64,000 nucleotides of DNA from Adiantum capillus-veneris (lineage: Eukaryota; Streptophyta; Polypodiopsida; Polypodiales; Pteridaceae), in assembly GCA_014529385.2 (NCBI GenBank), contig CM043944.1:53914768-53978767 (forward strand), in the 5' to 3' direction. Positions 62,262 to 64,000 of the stretch are shown here, in pieces. The position numbers were made by a program, and so were the translations under genes. The notes beneath the pieces were generated by a model. The model was not told the origin of the DNA and did no database searches. It saw only the letters and a list, made by a program, of their open reading frames with translations. Positions within the stretch are counted from its first letter, which is position 1. Each line of letters opens with the position of its first letter.

Positions 62262-63160
62262 CAAAAACTACCAAGAAGTCATACCGAGACTGGTACTTCT
62301 AAGTACTGTACTACCAAACGGAACCCAAACTACCAAAATCGGGAATCATATAGTACCAAAAACATATAAATACCCTCAATGCAGAACTAAACTACCCAAA
62401 CCTTATTAAAACTACCAAAAGCCACTTTTTGCAGCACTTTCAAATAGTACCTAAAAGTACCAAACTACCAAATTCAAACAACCAAAAGCCACTTTTTGCA
62501 GTACTTTCAAATAGTACCTAAAAGTACCAAAACTACCAAAATCAAACTACCAAAGCCACTTTTACAGGACTTTCAAATAGTACCTAAAAGTACCAAAACC
62601 ACCAAATCAAACTACAGAAGCCACTTTTTGCAGCACTTTCAAATAGTACCTAAAAGTACCAAAAGTACCAAAACGACCAAAATCAAACTTTCAAATAGTA
62701 CCAAAACAACCAAAACTACCAAGACTACCAAAGAAACACTTTTTGCAGCACTTTCAAAAACTACCTTCAAGTACCAAAATTACCAAAATCAAACTACCAA
62801 TTACACTTTTGTAGCACTTTCAAATAGTACCTAAAAGTACCAAAGCTATCAGAATAAAACTACCATAACACCTTTTGCAGCACTTTCAAAAAGTACCTTA
62901 AAGTACCAAAACTTCTTCATAGTACCAGAAATACCAAACCATAAGACAAAAGGAAACCATAAACTACCTAGAATAAAAACAGTTCTACCATAAGTACCTA
63001 ACACTACCAATCCCACCAAATCAAGCATAAACAGTTCTATCAAAGGTACCTAACACTACCAATCCCACCAAACCAAGCATAAACAGCTCTACCAAAGGTA
63101 CCTAACACTACCAATCCCACCAAACCAAGCATAAACAGTTCTACCAAAAACTCCCAAAAC
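62262..63160 (-). repeat. Intron built of two tandem repeat families (about 67 bp and 52 bp)
   Basis: The intron 62232-63169 lies between a GTGCTG donor and a CAACAG acceptor. About seven copies of a 60-110-bp unit begin GCCACTTTTTGCAGCACTTT and contain TACCAAAA words (62430-62935). Three full copies of a 52-bp unit start at 62979, 63031 and 63083, with a partial one at 63135 (ACAGTTCTACCA...). The intron is almost all repeat. Confidence 0.85.
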
Positions 63161-64000
63161 TACCAGCACCTGTTGCTCTAGAATCTCCTTGTCGAGCAAT
63201 GACGTATCTTCACTGATTCCGTATCGGCGTAGCATCCTTCGACTGGCAACCAAATCAGCTTCTATCACATTGATTTCTGCGTCATCGCCAGTGTTGGCCT
63301 CTCTCAGTGTTTCCAGCTGGGTCTCATATCCCTTGATGTCGTCCATAATCTGCTTGACAAGTTTATTGGAACCCTCCGCCCTCAAGAGTGTTTCCTTCTT
63401 CTGCTTTAGAGACATTGTCAACTCTTTTAGCCTATCAGCTACCCCCACACATGTCCGAGGGACTTTCCCAACCATAGCTTCAAGGTTCGCAATATAATCA
63501 GGTGTCTTCTCCTCATGACGTTGTGGGGGGACTTTCTGTGTAGGGGGCATACTACCGACTGGCGTAAGTCGAGACTTCTTGGTATTTGACGGGTGGCCTC
63601 CTTGGGACGCACCATTTGCGTTTCGCCAATTCTCAACCTTCTTTTCCAAGCCTCATGGTCGGGAGGAACACATGTTGAGTACACTCTCACCAAACCTGGC
63701 CCATGCAACCCTGTGGCCCGCAGGGTCCTTTGTGGCTGCATGACACTTCTCATATGCAAAACAGCGGGGGAAAATTTTGTAGTGATCTCCCCACATGTTG
63801 GTGGGGCTTGGTACACCTTATGGAACAGGAACATGCATTCATCCTAAAGCCGTGGTTGTATGTGATTTAAGTAAATCTTTGTCTTCTTCTGGCTGGAATG
63901 CCTGAATACAATGAGCCACTGGTCATCAGGGATGTCATCTTCCGTAAGATCCTTTGGCAGCACCCCCTCCATGCTCAATCCATACTCATCATGAAGCTCT

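Larger units (their letters stand above)
59851..64000 (-). pseudogene. Multi-exon gene: coiled-coil, RING-like finger, acidic linker and FCP1/NIF-type HAD domain; 5' end outside window
   Basis: Likely exons on the minus strand: 64000-63170, 62231-61880, 61783 to about 61090, about 60640-60354 and 60278-59851, with GT-AG borders. The first exon has DDQWLIVF and a helical region (ANLEAMVGKVPRT, VADRLKELTMSLKQKKETLL). The second has a RING-like finger (CVACG ... LECRHQYHPLCF ... CVKPGC). The third is Glu/Lys-rich and ends in a basic RKKRNRARDQ. The fourth and fifth hold the HAD/FCP1 motifs: LDLNGVLL (about 60620-60597), VRPDAEQF and LVLWSCC, then KPVLLKKLRTLW and NTILVDDCRYKSL. FCP1-type domains dephosphorylate proteins; the second Asp of DxD is Asn here. 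Breaks: TAG at 63846-63844, a shift near 63650, TAG at 61271-61269 with coding beyond, and a shift at about 60580. Probably a pseudogene, or the assembly has errors. Confidence 0.65.

Noticed and set aside
62979-63160. CRISPR-like array suggested by a regular 52-bp period
   Set aside because: The whole unit is repeated, with no unique spacers; the organism is a eukaryote and the array lies in an intron.

Overview
The window looks like nuclear DNA of a land plant with a large, repeat-rich genome. A fern-like genome is my best guess, but only an inference. The evidence is GT-AG introns in AT-rich DNA, plant-type Copia and Gypsy retrotransposons, tRNA-Met-type (TGGTATCAGAGC) and tRNA-Asp-type primer-binding sites, a Gypsy pol with a second RNase H domain (the Tat arrangement, known from plants), and many long (TG)n(AG)n microsatellites. 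There are no bacterial-style operons, rRNA genes or convincing tRNA genes.

Layout. 1-1.4 kb: 3' end of a Copia pol with its PPT and LTR start. 1.4-2.75 kb: minus-strand LTR element with primer-binding site. 5.2-5.5 kb: possible LTR. 6.1-16.7 kb: a decayed Gypsy element (A) with two diverged LTRs, the 3' one rearranged. 17.9-22.9 kb: a multi-exon plus-strand gene whose product combines a ParB/Srx-like GNHR segment with a DNA-methyltransferase-like fold in the beta-class motif order; it carries several frameshifts. 24.5-27.2 kb: exons of an unrecognised minus-strand gene. 27.4-31.6 kb: simple repeats and sequence without clear genes. 31.66-32.47 kb: a solo LTR with a perfect TGTAT target duplication. 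33-35.8 kb: primer-binding sites of minus-strand elements, exon-like fragments and a 141-bp tandem repeat. 35.8-37.5 kb: a broken gene ending in a SWIM zinc finger. 41-54 kb: Gypsy element B, whose leader carries a repeated palindrome and is interrupted by a complete, young 2.8-kb non-autonomous LTR element (42667-45483, target duplication GAGGT). 54.04-56.23 kb: the 3' half of a second Gypsy (C, dual RNase H), fused directly to the end of B. 57.5-59.7 kb: start of a minus-strand Gypsy (D). 59.85-64.0 kb: a minus-strand gene encoding a coiled-coil region, a RING-like finger, an acidic linker and an FCP1-type HAD phosphatase-like domain.

Most coding sequence here belongs to retroelements in different states of decay: A by indels and stops, the gag-PR-RT of B almost only by in-frame TAG/TGA codons. 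The two host-like genes of most interest are the ParB-like/methyltransferase-like gene and the RING/FCP1-like gene. Both carry reading-frame breaks, so they may be pseudogenes, or the assembly may contain errors. All domain calls were made by reading motifs, with no database search.
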